Under the pieces are notes generated by a model. The model was not told the DNA's origin. It saw only the letters and a list, made by a program, of their open reading frames with translations, and ran no database searches. A DNA stretch of 64,000 nt, taken from positions 9,874-73,873 of the forward strand of contig CAYXIH010000003.1 of assembly GCA_964465155.1 (NCBI GenBank). The letters run 5' to 3'. Positions 1 to 8,690 of this stretch are shown one piece after another (within the stretch, counting starts at the first letter, position 1; every line of letters starts with the position of its first letter). A program made the position numbers and the translations under genes. This DNA comes from Spiro-02 sp964465155 (GTDB taxonomy: Bacteria; Spirochaetota; Spirochaetia; Sphaerochaetales; Sphaerochaetaceae).

Positions 1-893
1 TGGCTGCGTTCCCACGCGACTACAACTTGACCAGCTTGGTCTGGTCAGCCTCGGATGGCTATCCGTGCGACGGCGACTATCGTGAGTTCTACCGAGACAT
101 CGGCTACGACCTCCCGATGGAGTATATCCGTCCCTATATCCACGAACCTGAAGTCCGGGTATTTACCGGCTACAAGTATTGGGCCGTGACCGGTCCTACC
201 AACGACAAGAAGCTCTATGACCCGCAGAAAGCTGCAATCAAGGTTGCCGAGCATGCAGACAACTTCATCTACAAAGTCCAGATGAAGGGCAAGAGCATCT
301 GCAATTCCTTGGAAGGGCAGGATCCGTTCTATACCCTGGGCTTCGACGCTGAACTGTTCGGCCACTGGTGGTTCGAAGGTATCGATTGGCTTGAAGCAGT
401 CATCCGCAGAGCTTCCAAGGAGCATGACGTCCAGCTCACGACACCCTCGGACTACCTTGCGACCAACCCGACGTTGCAAGTCGCCCAGCCCGGCTTCTCC
501 TCATGGGGCCAGGGTGGCTATTCGTCGGTATGGCTTGACGGGTCCAATGCTTGGATCTACAGGCATATCCACAAAGCCATCGAGCGGATGGAAGAACTTT
601 CAGTGCGCTTCCCCGAACAGCAGTCCCTCAAGCAGCGTTTCCTCAACCAGGCATCGCGCGAGGTGCTTCTGTCAATGGCAAGCGACTGGCCGTTCATCCT
701 CCACAACAAGACTTCCGTGGGCTATGCGGACAAGCGGCTACGCGACCACCTGTCCAATTTCAACTTGGTGTATGAGAATATGTGCAAATGTGCGGTGAAC
801 ACAGAGTGGCTGGTCAAGGCGGAGAAACGAGACAATATCTTCCCTGACATGGATTACAATATCTTCAACCCCGAATATACATCGGGCAGCTGA
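1..893 (+). CDS. GH57 1,4-alpha-glucan branching enzyme, C-terminal part (5' end outside window)
   Basis: The reading frame is open to the left edge (in frame from base 3), so the true start lies outside the window. The visible part contains the GH57 signature FDAELFGHWWFEG near residue 108 of the 288 aa counted from base 27. Its Asp is the family's proposed acid/base residue. The segment SDWPFI followed by a helical stretch is typical of the DUF1957/BE_C domain of GH57 branching enzymes. These cytoplasmic enzymes make alpha-1,6 branches in glycogen-like polymers. The gene ends just before a strong terminator, so it is not cotranscribed with the division cluster that follows. The family is clear; branching enzyme rather than another GH57 activity is inferred from the C-terminal domain. 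Confidence 0.85.
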   Translation, partial: AAFPRDYNLTSLVWSASDGYPCDGDYREFYRDIGYDLPMEYIRPYIHEPEVRVFTGYKYWAVTGPTNDKKLYDPQKAAIKVAEHADNFIYKVQMKGKSICNSLEGQDPFYTLGFDAELFGHWWFEGIDWLEAVIRRASKEHDVQLTTPSDYLATNPTLQVAQPGFSSWGQGGYSSVWLDGSNAWIYRHIHKAIERMEELSVRFPEQQSLKQRFLNQASREVLLSMASDWPFILHNKTSVGYADKRLRDHLSNFNLVYENMCKCAVNTEWLVKAEKRDNIFPDMDYNIFNPEYTSGS

Positions 894-924
894 TACAAGT
901 TGCCCGCATATGGCCAATTTATGG

Positions 925-951
925 GCTGTCCTTCACGGACAGCTTTTTTTT
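925..951 (+). terminator. Rho-independent terminator after the GH57 gene
   Basis: A perfect 7-bp stem (GCTGTCC/GGACAGC) with a 5-base loop is followed directly by eight T residues. It separates the GH57 gene from the mraZ operon. Confidence 0.9.
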
Positions 952-1049
952 GCGCCAAATTTCCGAGGCAGGGTAACGTTTGTTAAGTGGTAGCAGGAAA
1001 ACATATGTCATAGAAGGGGAATTCGATTTCATTGCAGATTGTGTTGAAG

Positions 1050-1090
1050 TGGGAGAGGGGGTATCTTTTGTGGTAGGAAGTGGGAGAAAA
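1050..1090 (+). promoter_or_regulatory. Putative MraZ-binding repeats upstream of mraZ
   Basis: TGGGAG occurs at 1050 and 1081 and TGGTAG at 1071. The last two are exactly 10 bp apart, giving the TGGxN-N5-TGGGN pattern described for MraZ boxes that autoregulate the dcw operon. The copy at 1050 is 21 bp from the next, one base out of phase. A further TGGTAG lies at 988. The repeats end about 40 bases before the mraZ start. The binding assignment rests on the known family motif; no clear -10/-35 pair was found. Confidence 0.5.
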
Positions 1091-1130
1091 TCCCATTTCT
1101 TGCAATATTTCATGTGGGGAGTGGAAAAAA

Positions 1131-1595
1131 GTGCTCATTGGTGACTACCGCAACATGCTCGATGACAAGGGTCGGATGCTCATTCCATCCAAGCTCAGGA
1201 CTTCCCTGGGTGTGGAGAGCGTCGTGGTGACCCGTGGCATTGAAAGCTGCTTGTGGATATTCCCCCCTGCATTCTTTGAGAAGCTCAGGGGCGCCATCAT
1301 GGATGATCCTGGTGCAATGTTCGACAAGCAGCTCAGGCTCATACAGCGAATGATCATTGCCCCTGCACAGGAAATTGAGATAGACAAGACTGGGAGGATC
1401 AACATACCCCCCACATTGCGCACCTATGCGCAACTCCAGCCGAAGGAAGAGGGTCTGATCCTTGGCATCTCCTCCTACCTTGAGCTGTGGAATCCGACAA
1501 CCTATGACCAGTACATGCTGGAGAACGAAGCTGAGTTTGAAAGTGCATCACAGAGCCTCAGCGCATTGCTGCGCAGTGCAGCGGGAGGTAAATGA
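1131..1595 (+). CDS. mraZ: MraZ, transcriptional regulator of the division/cell-wall cluster
   Basis: A DNA-binding protein of the MraZ/AbrB-like fold, 154 aa from the chosen start. The frame is open further upstream to 1080, but the family begins with the LIGDYRN segment. That segment starts at the GTG at 1131, about 9 bases after a GGGGAG ribosome site. Two MraZ half-repeats are visible, DDKGRMLIPSKLR early and DKTGRINIPPTLR about 70 residues later, each giving one swapped-hairpin DNA-binding unit. It heads the dcw cluster and overlaps rsmH by 4 bases. The TGGGAG repeats just upstream suggest autoregulation. Confidence 0.93.
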   Translation: MLIGDYRNMLDDKGRMLIPSKLRTSLGVESVVVTRGIESCLWIFPPAFFEKLRGAIMDDPGAMFDKQLRLIQRMIIAPAQEIEIDKTGRINIPPTLRTYAQLQPKEEGLILGISSYLELWNPTTYDQYMLENEAEFESASQSLSALLRSAAGGK

Positions 1596-2530
1596 TGGAA
1601 TACGTTCACTACTCAGTACTCCAGAACGAAGTACTTCAGATGCTCGTCCCTCCCGAGGGGAAAGAGGCGTTGCTGATCGACTGTACCCTTGGCGAGGGCG
1701 GTCACTCGAAGCTCTTCCTTGAGAAATATCCCAACCTGCGTGTGATCGGGTTGGACCGTGACCCCCAGATCATGGAGAAGGCCCGCAACCGCCTGAAGGA
1801 GTTTGGGGACCGCTTCACGGCAGTGAACACTTGGTTTGATGAATTCTTCAGTACCTATGACGGGCAGCGTCCTGACTTGGTGCTGTTTGACTTGGGTATC
1901 TCCGTCTTCCACTACGAGGAGTCCGGCAGGGGGTTCTCGTTCCGCAAGAACGAAGAGCTCGACATGCGCCTGGACAAGAGCGCTTCCATGTCCGTTGAGG
2001 ACATTGTAAACGACTACCAGGAGGAACGCTTGGCGGATGTCATCTTCCAATATGGGGAAGAGCGGTATTCACGAAGGATTGCCAAGGCGATCTGTTCCTA
2101 CCGGATGACCAAGCGCATCACCCAAAGCGACGAGCTTGCCGAGATCATCTACGGATGCGTACCACCTGCATACCGGTACGGTCGTATCCATCCTGCCACA
2201 CGCACCTTCCAGGCCTTGCGCATTGAAGTGAACCGGGAGCTGGACCGCATTGAGCCGGCAGTCAGGGGAGCAATCGAGATGACGGTCCCTGGTGGACGGG
2301 TAGGGGTCATCTCCTTCCACTCACTGGAGGACCGCAAGGTCAAGTGGCTGTTCAAAGGCGAAGCCGACGGATGCACCTGCCCACCAGGGGTGATGCGGTG
2401 TACCTGTGGCGGAAAGCCGATGGTGAAGATACTCACCAAGAAACCGATAATTCCGACCGAGGAAGAGCAACGGATCAACCCGCCTTCCCGTAGTGCAAAG
2501 CTGCGGGTCGTACAGAGACTGGAGGCATAG
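1592..2530 (+). CDS. rsmH: 16S rRNA (cytosine1402-N4)-methyltransferase RsmH (MraW)
   Basis: A 312-aa SAM-dependent methyltransferase that modifies C1402 in the ribosomal P site. The opening HYSVLQNEV and the SAM-binding motif DCTLGEGGHS near residue 30 are family hallmarks, as are FDLGIS near 99, HPATRTFQALRIEVN near 200 and SFHSLEDR near 237. A Cys pair stretch (CTCPPG, CTCGG) follows. The ATGATG at 1592 overlaps the mraZ stop, so translation is coupled; the second ATG is an alternative start. Length is normal for the family. Confidence 0.95.
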   Translation: MMEYVHYSVLQNEVLQMLVPPEGKEALLIDCTLGEGGHSKLFLEKYPNLRVIGLDRDPQIMEKARNRLKEFGDRFTAVNTWFDEFFSTYDGQRPDLVLFDLGISVFHYEESGRGFSFRKNEELDMRLDKSASMSVEDIVNDYQEERLADVIFQYGEERYSRRIAKAICSYRMTKRITQSDELAEIIYGCVPPAYRYGRIHPATRTFQALRIEVNRELDRIEPAVRGAIEMTVPGGRVGVISFHSLEDRKVKWLFKGEADGCTCPPGVMRCTCGGKPMVKILTKKPIIPTEEEQRINPPSRSAKLRVVQRLEA

Positions 2531-2532
2531 CA

Positions 2533-2850
2533 ATGACGACATCCAAGAGACACTCTCGTAGCCTGAACAAGACTGAGAAGATTGTCCTGCTGTTCATGCT
2601 GATCTTCATCCAGTGCTGTATCTTCATCCCTGTCTGGCAGGCTGGCGAGAGCCGGACCCTCTCCATGGCGATCAAGACCGCCGAGGCTGACATCAGCAAG
2701 CTGCAGGAGCGCAAGCGTGTGCTCCGCACCCAGATTGCCCGCGCCCAGATGCCCGAATACCTCATTGACCAGGCATATGCACAGGACGTGAACTTCCAAA
2801 GGATTGCACCCGAACATGTGGTGATGGTCGCTTCAGCCGGAGGACGATGA
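2533..2850 (+). CDS. ftsL: FtsL-like divisome protein
   Basis: A 105-aa bitopic membrane protein. A basic N-terminus (residues 1-15) precedes a single hydrophobic segment at about 17-35. A predicted coiled coil follows (about 45-75, rich in E, K, L and R), then a short tail. In FtsL this periplasmic coil pairs with FtsB/DivIC and FtsQ in the divisome. FtsL diverges too far for motif evidence, so the call rests on size, topology and position straight after rsmH. ftsI and murE, which usually come next, are absent here and murF follows after one base. Confidence 0.75.
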   Translation: MTTSKRHSRSLNKTEKIVLLFMLIFIQCCIFIPVWQAGESRTLSMAIKTAEADISKLQERKRVLRTQIARAQMPEYLIDQAYAQDVNFQRIAPEHVVMVASAGGR

Positions 2851-2851
2851 C

Positions 2852-4243
2852 ATGATACCGACACCTTCCTGCACCTACAGCGTCCATGAGATCGCCAAGA
2901 TGGTAGGGGCGACGGTCGTCGGTGCCCCAGTACATCCAATTCAACGCGTAAGCATCGACTCCCGCGATTGTGCAGCAGGTTCCCTGTTCGTACCGTTGCA
3001 AGGCGAGCATGCCGACGGGCACGATTACATTGCAAATGCTGCGACCCTCGGAGCAACGGCAGCATTTGTCCGCAAGGACTTGCTGGTGGACATCAGAAGG
3101 AAGCTATCTGCATCGCCCATGGCATTGATCGGCGTTGATTCACCACTGTGTGCCCTCCAGCGCTTTGCCGCCGCACATGTGGACAAGTTTTCGCTGCAGG
3201 CAAAGGTCGGGGTGACCGGCAGCTGTGGCAAGACCACCACCAAGGAGCTGATAGCATCAATCCTCAGCCAGAGCGGTGAGACCATGCATACGCCTGGGAA
3301 CCTCAACAGCGAGATCGGCTTGCCCCTGAGCCTCCTGTCCATCGGTCCGACCACCCGCTTTGGTGTATACGAGATGGGCGTGGACCATGTGGGGGAGATG
3401 GATTCGATGCTTTCGGTCTACCGGCCCGACTATGGGATACTCACCAACATTGGAATCTCCCACCTGGGAAAGATGGGGAGCATGCAGGCTATTGCAGATG
3501 AGAAGAGCAGGATTTTCCATCCTGGCATCAGCAAGGGCTTCATCAGCGACGAGTGTTCCTATCGTAGCTGGATGGAGCAGGCCCGCAGCTGCAGCCTGAC
3601 TCCCTATGGTCTTTCCTGTACCCCCGGCGTCAATGGCGTCGTGGACTTGGGGATCGGTGGCTGGGACATCTGCTACGAGCAATTGCATATGCACCTCGCA
3701 TGCGTCGGCAAGCATTCGCTGTCCGACGCATTGGGTGCCATAGCCTTGTGCCGTGAGATTGGATCGACTCCCCAGGAGATCCAGGCTGGGATCGAGGCAA
3801 TGGTGCCGGTAGCCGGGCGCAGCAACATCCTTGGTGGCAACGTGACGATCATAGAGGACTGCTACAATGCAAGCCTCGACTCGACGGGTGGAATCCTGGA
3901 GTATCTGCGCAACGTCCGGTGGAATGGCCAGAAGAAAGTAGTCCTTGGCTCAATGAAGGAGCTTGGGAGCATGTCCGTGAGTGCACATCAGGAGATCGGC
4001 AGGAGAATCCTTGCCGCAGCCCCATCCAGCGTCTTCCTCTATGGGAGCGAGATGTCCAGTGCGTGGGATGTCCTGATGAACAATGGATATGGTTCATATG
4101 GCAAACTGCTGCATACCAATGATTTTGATGAACTTCAGCAGGCAGTGGGCACCGATGTCCACGCCGGTGACCTCTTCCTCCTCAAGGGATCTCGTTCCAT
4201 GGCGATGGAACGCTTGTTGCCCATATTGCGCAAGGCAGGCTGA
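2852..4243 (+). CDS. murF: UDP-MurNAc-tripeptide:D-Ala-D-Ala ligase MurF
   Basis: A 463-aa Mur ligase that adds D-Ala-D-Ala to the UDP-muramyl tripeptide in the cytoplasm. The N-terminal Rossmann-like domain carries the substrate loop (SIDSRDCAAGSLFVPL). The ATP loop GVTGSCGKTTTKE is near residue 111, NLNSEIGLP near 149, YEMGV near 174 and NIGISHL near 199. DCYNAS near 331 and the conserved late Asp/Ser segments mark the C-terminal domain. The start follows a GGAGGA site in the end of ftsL. It is the only soluble Mur ligase in this cluster. Confidence 0.95.
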   Translation: MIPTPSCTYSVHEIAKMVGATVVGAPVHPIQRVSIDSRDCAAGSLFVPLQGEHADGHDYIANAATLGATAAFVRKDLLVDIRRKLSASPMALIGVDSPLCALQRFAAAHVDKFSLQAKVGVTGSCGKTTTKELIASILSQSGETMHTPGNLNSEIGLPLSLLSIGPTTRFGVYEMGVDHVGEMDSMLSVYRPDYGILTNIGISHLGKMGSMQAIADEKSRIFHPGISKGFISDECSYRSWMEQARSCSLTPYGLSCTPGVNGVVDLGIGGWDICYEQLHMHLACVGKHSLSDALGAIALCREIGSTPQEIQAGIEAMVPVAGRSNILGGNVTIIEDCYNASLDSTGGILEYLRNVRWNGQKKVVLGSMKELGSMSVSAHQEIGRRILAAAPSSVFLYGSEMSSAWDVLMNNGYGSYGKLLHTNDFDELQQAVGTDVHAGDLFLLKGSRSMAMERLLPILRKAG

Positions 4244-4246
4244 GGT

Positions 4247-5281
4247 GTGGCAGTTCTGACGTTGGTCCAGGCGCAGCTGGTCAAGGTGAGTATCTCTTTC
4301 CTTGTCGGCTGTGTTGCTACATTCATTTTCTGTTCCCTGCTGCTACGGCTGTTGGCGCGGGTCCGTACCTCCGTTCCCGTCAAGCCCGAGCTGCTTGTCA
4401 CCCAAGCATCCAAGGCCGGTACTCCATCCATGGGAGGCATCTCCTTCCTCTGTGGCATTACGGTGTCGCTCTTGATATGCTCCAGCCTCAATGCCCGTCC
4501 CCTATGGCTCGTCCTGATTGCCATCTGGCTCTTTGGGTTGGTAGGACTGGCTGATGACCTGATGAAGGAACGCCGCCATGACAGCGACGGGCTGACCTCC
4601 AAGGTGAAGCTACTGCTGCAGATGGTGTGTGCGGTAATGGTCGTGTTCCTGCAGAAATACCTTGCTCCGTTGGATAGTACTGTCTTTGCAACACCCTGGA
4701 ACCCTGCTGGGCACGACATAGGCATCTGGTACCGGGTACTCTCTGTCTTGTACCTCATGTACTACGTCAATGCAGTGAACATCACCGATGGCCTTGATGG
4801 ACTGGCAACCCGTACGGCTATGCCGATATTGCTTTTGTTGACTGCAGGTGGGGCGGTCATGTCTGTTTGTCCACCACCATATTCCACCAGTGCCTCCTAC
4901 GGGCAGATCGTTGCCATACTGTGTGCCGGTGCCTTCGGCTCGATGCTGGCGTTCCTGTGGTTCAACGGAGGCAAGGCAAGCATTTTCATGGGTGATAGTG
5001 GCTCGCACACCTTGGGAGCCGTCATAGCCATCAGCGCCATGCTGGTGCAGGTTGAGGTAGTGACGTTGGTAGCTGGATTTGTGTTCCTGGTGGAACTGCT
5101 CTCCTCGATGCTGCAGATCATCGCCATCAATGTGTTCCATACCAAGCTGCTGCCCATAGCCCCCCTGCACCATGCATATGAGCAGATGGGATACGGGGAG
5201 GGGAAGATCGTCGACCGTTTTTCCATCGCGTCATGGTTGTGCGTGGGTGTGTCGACGGTACTGCTCATTGTGAAATGGTGA
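4247..5281 (+). CDS. mraY: Phospho-MurNAc-pentapeptide transferase MraY
   Basis: A polytopic inner-membrane enzyme (344 aa, about 10 TM segments) that makes lipid I from UDP-MurNAc-pentapeptide and undecaprenyl phosphate. Family signatures are visible: KAGTPSMGG near residue 60, LADDLMK near 104, the NAVNITDGLDGLA motif near 180 with the metal-binding Asp residues, FMGDSGSHTLG near 246 and the late HHAYE motif. It starts with GTG three bases after murF stops. The TM segments match the family topology. Confidence 0.95.
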   Translation: MAVLTLVQAQLVKVSISFLVGCVATFIFCSLLLRLLARVRTSVPVKPELLVTQASKAGTPSMGGISFLCGITVSLLICSSLNARPLWLVLIAIWLFGLVGLADDLMKERRHDSDGLTSKVKLLLQMVCAVMVVFLQKYLAPLDSTVFATPWNPAGHDIGIWYRVLSVLYLMYYVNAVNITDGLDGLATRTAMPILLLLTAGGAVMSVCPPPYSTSASYGQIVAILCAGAFGSMLAFLWFNGGKASIFMGDSGSHTLGAVIAISAMLVQVEVVTLVAGFVFLVELLSSMLQIIAINVFHTKLLPIAPLHHAYEQMGYGEGKIVDRFSIASWLCVGVSTVLLIVKW

Positions 5282-5320
5282 GCAACAGGCTATACTGCAC
5301 CAACGTGAAGGAGAGGGCTC

Positions 5321-6574
5321 ATGAAAGGGCACGAAGCACATTATAGGAACGAGGAAGCAGATGAGCAGCTCACCACGCTTGAGGGTGGCTCGATGAGCGC
5401 ATTCACGTTCCTGTGTGTTGTTCTGACATTGATTGGGCTAGGGCTTGTGATGATGTACAGTGCCTCGTACAACGAGGCGCTGAGCATGGGATTGCCCCAT
5501 CACTATTTCTTCGTCAGGCAAGCAATGTTCATTCTCCTCGGCCTGGCATGCGCTGTGGTCATCCGGTTCATCCCCATCAAGGTCATCAAAGCCAGTGCCA
5601 TACCCTTGCTGCTCGTGTGCCTTGCACTGATGCTCCTCACCCTTTTTACATCCTATGGACAAGTCCGCTATGGAGCCCGCCGTTGGCTGAGCATTCCCCC
5701 CTTGCCATCATTCCAGCCCTCCGAGCTGGTGAAGCTGGCAGTCATCCTCTTCCTGGCCAATTGGTTCGGCTCGGCAAAGCATGAGGAGAAAGCGGTTCGT
5801 AGGTATGCGTTGCCTGCATGTGTGGTCCTGCTCTTCGCGGCCTTGATCTTGTTGCAGAGGGATTACTCCACTACGATTGTATTCTTGGTCGTATCAATAT
5901 CGATGTTCTTCATTGCCGGCATGAGCATCGGATGGCTCCTCCTCAGTGTGGCATTCCTTGCTGTACCTGCGGCCATAGCGTTGCTTTCCCAGCCCTACCG
6001 GGTAAAACGGATGGCAGCCTACTTGTTCTCCGGCATGGATACCGATGGAATCAACTGGCAGGTATCCAATGCACGGGCAGCCATAGCAGAAGGTGGTTGG
6101 CTGGGCAAAGGACTTGGCAACGGGGTGTACAAGCTGGGACGGATTCCCGAGGTCCAGAATGACTTTATCTTTGCATCGATAGCGGAGGAGACGGGTATCG
6201 CCGGAATTTCCCTGCTGTTGCTGTTGTTCTTCCTGTTTGGACTGCTTGGCTACCGCACCTATCTGCGCATGTTGGACAAGGACAAGGCGCTGGCATACAC
6301 AGCATGTGGCATCAGCACCATGATTGTGGTCCAAGCCATGGTGAATATCTGCGTGGTGACAGGGGTTCTCCCCCCCACGGGTATTCCACTGCCGTTCTTC
6401 TCCCAAGGTGGGACCAATCTGTTCGTGGTCATCTGCGAATGTGCGCTGTTGTACAAGATCATGCTCATGGCATCAGGACGTTTGGGGGGAGGTTCCCGCA
6501 AGGGTCAGCCTGAACCCCTGAAACCGCTGGCGGACTTTGAGTTCCCCTCGGATGGTTTGCACCATGAGCGCTAG
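5321..6574 (+). CDS. ftsW: FtsW, SEDS-family septal peptidoglycan glycosyltransferase
   Basis: A 417-aa protein with about ten TM helices. SEDS features include the MYSASYNEA opening after TM1, FQPSELVKLAVI, the QRDYST segment carrying the conserved Asp, the large periplasmic loop before FIFASIAEE and the late GIPLPFFSQGGT. FtsW polymerises lipid II at the septum with a class B PBP. Here no PBP lies in the cluster; the candidate partner is encoded at 32765-34432. The start at 5321 follows GAAGGAGAGGG. A 24-residue hydrophilic N-terminal extension precedes a second possible start at 5393. Confidence 0.93.
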   Translation: MKGHEAHYRNEEADEQLTTLEGGSMSAFTFLCVVLTLIGLGLVMMYSASYNEALSMGLPHHYFFVRQAMFILLGLACAVVIRFIPIKVIKASAIPLLLVCLALMLLTLFTSYGQVRYGARRWLSIPPLPSFQPSELVKLAVILFLANWFGSAKHEEKAVRRYALPACVVLLFAALILLQRDYSTTIVFLVVSISMFFIAGMSIGWLLLSVAFLAVPAAIALLSQPYRVKRMAAYLFSGMDTDGINWQVSNARAAIAEGGWLGKGLGNGVYKLGRIPEVQNDFIFASIAEETGIAGISLLLLLFFLFGLLGYRTYLRMLDKDKALAYTACGISTMIVVQAMVNICVVTGVLPPTGIPLPFFSQGGTNLFVVICECALLYKIMLMASGRLGGGSRKGQPEPLKPLADFEFPSDGLHHER

Positions 6575-7367
6575 GAGAGTACAGCGCAGCAGGGTTCCCA
6601 TGTGGGTCAAGGTCACGTTCCTGCTGCTCATCGTCGCCCTGTTGCTTGGGTGGTACGCATTGCGCTACCTACCGGTCTTTGATGTGCAGCAGGTGTACGT
6701 CACCACCGATGACCCTGCAATTGCCATTCCCGCGAGTACATTGCGGATCACGGCCCCTTTGAAAGGGCTTTCGCAATTCGAGATATCCCTGTCAAAGCTA
6801 GAACAGCAGCTTGAGGCGCTTCCGATGGTCGCATCTGCACAAGTGCACCGGAACATGCCTTCCTCGTTGAACGTACAGCTGCAGATGCTGCAGCCTCGTG
6901 CGTTGATCAGGTCCATGGACGCCGATGGCAACCAAGTAGGGTATTTCCTGCTCAAGAACGACGAGTTGGTCCCACTGACACAGGAGGACCGCAATCTGTA
7001 TGGAACTACCAAGTTTACCATTGAGGTCGACGAGGCCTATGCCTCGCTGCTGCAGCGGTATGGGGTAGATGCTGGGTTGCAGGCGGTATTGGATCTTGTA
7101 GCAGGGATGGGCTCGGCAACGGATGCAGAGAATGCCTTGATAACTCGCATAAAATACGATAATAATAACAGTAATGAATTTGGACGGATGGTGGTGGATC
7201 TTCCTGCCTGCAACGCAAGGTTGTGGGTACGGGAACCGGTTCCTGCTTCGCTTGTATCACGGTCGGTAACCTTGATCATGGAACAAGTGGCGACCGACGA
7301 GCTCCTATTCCTGGAGCAGACGCCCAGGCGGTACGACTTGTACGCCGATGCGTTGGTCCGCAGGTAG
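6564..7367 (+). CDS. ftsQ: FtsQ/DivIB divisome protein
   Basis: A bitopic protein (267 aa) with a basic N-terminus and one TM helix (about 14-33). A POTRA-type domain follows immediately (YLPVFDVQQVYVTTDD onward, with LEQQLEALPMVASAQVHRNMP). FtsQ/DivIB bridges FtsL/FtsB to the rest of the divisome. The frame extends to a TTG at 6537, but the ATG at 6564 overlaps the end of ftsW by only 11 bases and fits the coupled layout. No strong ribosome site marks either start. Sequence conservation is low as usual for the family, so position and architecture carry the call. Confidence 0.8.
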   Translation: MSARRVQRSRVPMWVKVTFLLLIVALLLGWYALRYLPVFDVQQVYVTTDDPAIAIPASTLRITAPLKGLSQFEISLSKLEQQLEALPMVASAQVHRNMPSSLNVQLQMLQPRALIRSMDADGNQVGYFLLKNDELVPLTQEDRNLYGTTKFTIEVDEAYASLLQRYGVDAGLQAVLDLVAGMGSATDAENALITRIKYDNNNSNEFGRMVVDLPACNARLWVREPVPASLVSRSVTLIMEQVATDELLFLEQTPRRYDLYADALVRR

Positions 7368-7398
7368 CATGCTAATGTCCAATAGTGGAGGATGCCAG

Positions 7399-8643
7399 AT
7401 GGCAGCAGATAAGATCCTGATGGGGCTGGACATCGGAAGTTCGTGGGTTCGTGCAGTCATTGGAACGTTGAACCGCGACGGACAGCTGATGGTCGACAGC
7501 ATCTGCGAGTGCCCCAGCGAGGGTGTGCGCAATGGAGCCATCATCAACATAGAGCAAACTCTTCGTGCTATCACTTCCGTAGTCTCCGAGGCGGAGCTAC
7601 AAGCTGGTGCCGAGGTCAAGCAGGTCATCATCGGTATTGGCGGCGACCACATCGAAGGGGTCCCCAGCCAAGGAGTCGTCGGCATCAACGCCAAGGACCA
7701 GGAGATCAAGCGTGAGGACGTGTTCCGTTCCCTCGAGGTGGCAAGGGCGTTCGACCTTGCCATGGACCGTGAAATCCTCCATACATTGGTGCAGGACTTC
7801 AAGGTCGATGCCCGTGACGGGATCAAGGACCCCATCGACCAGATTGGCCATAGGCTGGAAAGCCGTGTCCTGGTCGTCACCGGTTCCTCCACGATCTGCC
7901 AGAATGAGCGAAAGAGCCTCCAGCGTGCCGACCTGCAGGTCCAGAGAATGATATTGCAGCAACTTGCTGACGCAGAAGTCGTGCTGAGCACCGACGAGAA
8001 GGAAGCAGGTACGATCCTGATCAATATCGGGGGCGGGGTGACGAATATGATCGTCTATACCAATGGAAGCCCTTGCTACGTCGGCGGAGTCAACATTGGG
8101 GGCAGCAATGTCACCAACGACATCGCCTATATCCTCAATAAGCCAAAGAGCGTCGCCGAGCAGGTCAAATGTGAAAGCGGATGCTGCCATATTCCCTCCG
8201 TCCCTTCGGAGGATATGATCATCATTCCCCAAGTCGGAGGAATGCCACCGATCAGGATGCCCAAGAAGGAGCTTGCCAGGATCATCGAGCCGCGCATGGC
8301 GGAGATCTTCTCCATGCTGCAAATGGCACTGGAAAAGAAACAGGTGCGTGGCTCCCTGGGTGGCGGAGTGGTGTTGGTCGGGGGTGGAGCCCTTCTTTCA
8401 GGGGCAACCGAGCTTGCGAGCGAAATCTTCCGGATGCAAGCTCGTATCGGTTTCCCTGAGGCATTGCCCGGACTTGACCGCACCTACATCAACCCCAAGT
8501 ACAGTACGGTCCTCGGACTGCTCAAGAGCGAGGCAAAGAAAATGCGCGATGGTGGGGCAGCTCCCAATGCACAACGTCAGAAAGAGAACCGTTCTGGTGG
8601 GTTCGGAAAGAAATTCAAGAATTTCTTCCGCACCATGTTCTAA
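7399..8643 (+). CDS. ftsA: Cell division protein FtsA, actin-like membrane tether
   Basis: A 414-aa actin-fold ATPase that ties FtsZ filaments to the membrane. It opens with the phosphate-1 loop GLDIGSSWVRAVIG. The FtsA-specific 1C domain follows, then the phosphate-2 region ILINIGGGVTNMIVY and the adenosine loop VVLVGGGALLSGA. The last 15 residues (FGKKFKNFFRTMF) form the amphipathic membrane-targeting helix. The frame is open back to 7348, but GGAGG at 7387-7391 sets the start at 7399. Confidence 0.95.
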   Translation: MAADKILMGLDIGSSWVRAVIGTLNRDGQLMVDSICECPSEGVRNGAIINIEQTLRAITSVVSEAELQAGAEVKQVIIGIGGDHIEGVPSQGVVGINAKDQEIKREDVFRSLEVARAFDLAMDREILHTLVQDFKVDARDGIKDPIDQIGHRLESRVLVVTGSSTICQNERKSLQRADLQVQRMILQQLADAEVVLSTDEKEAGTILINIGGGVTNMIVYTNGSPCYVGGVNIGGSNVTNDIAYILNKPKSVAEQVKCESGCCHIPSVPSEDMIIIPQVGGMPPIRMPKKELARIIEPRMAEIFSMLQMALEKKQVRGSLGGGVVLVGGGALLSGATELASEIFRMQARIGFPEALPGLDRTYINPKYSTVLGLLKSEAKKMRDGGAAPNAQRQKENRSGGFGKKFKNFFRTMF

Positions 8644-8690
8644 GAAATAATTATTGAATATACAGCCCAGACGGGCAAAGGATGATCGAT

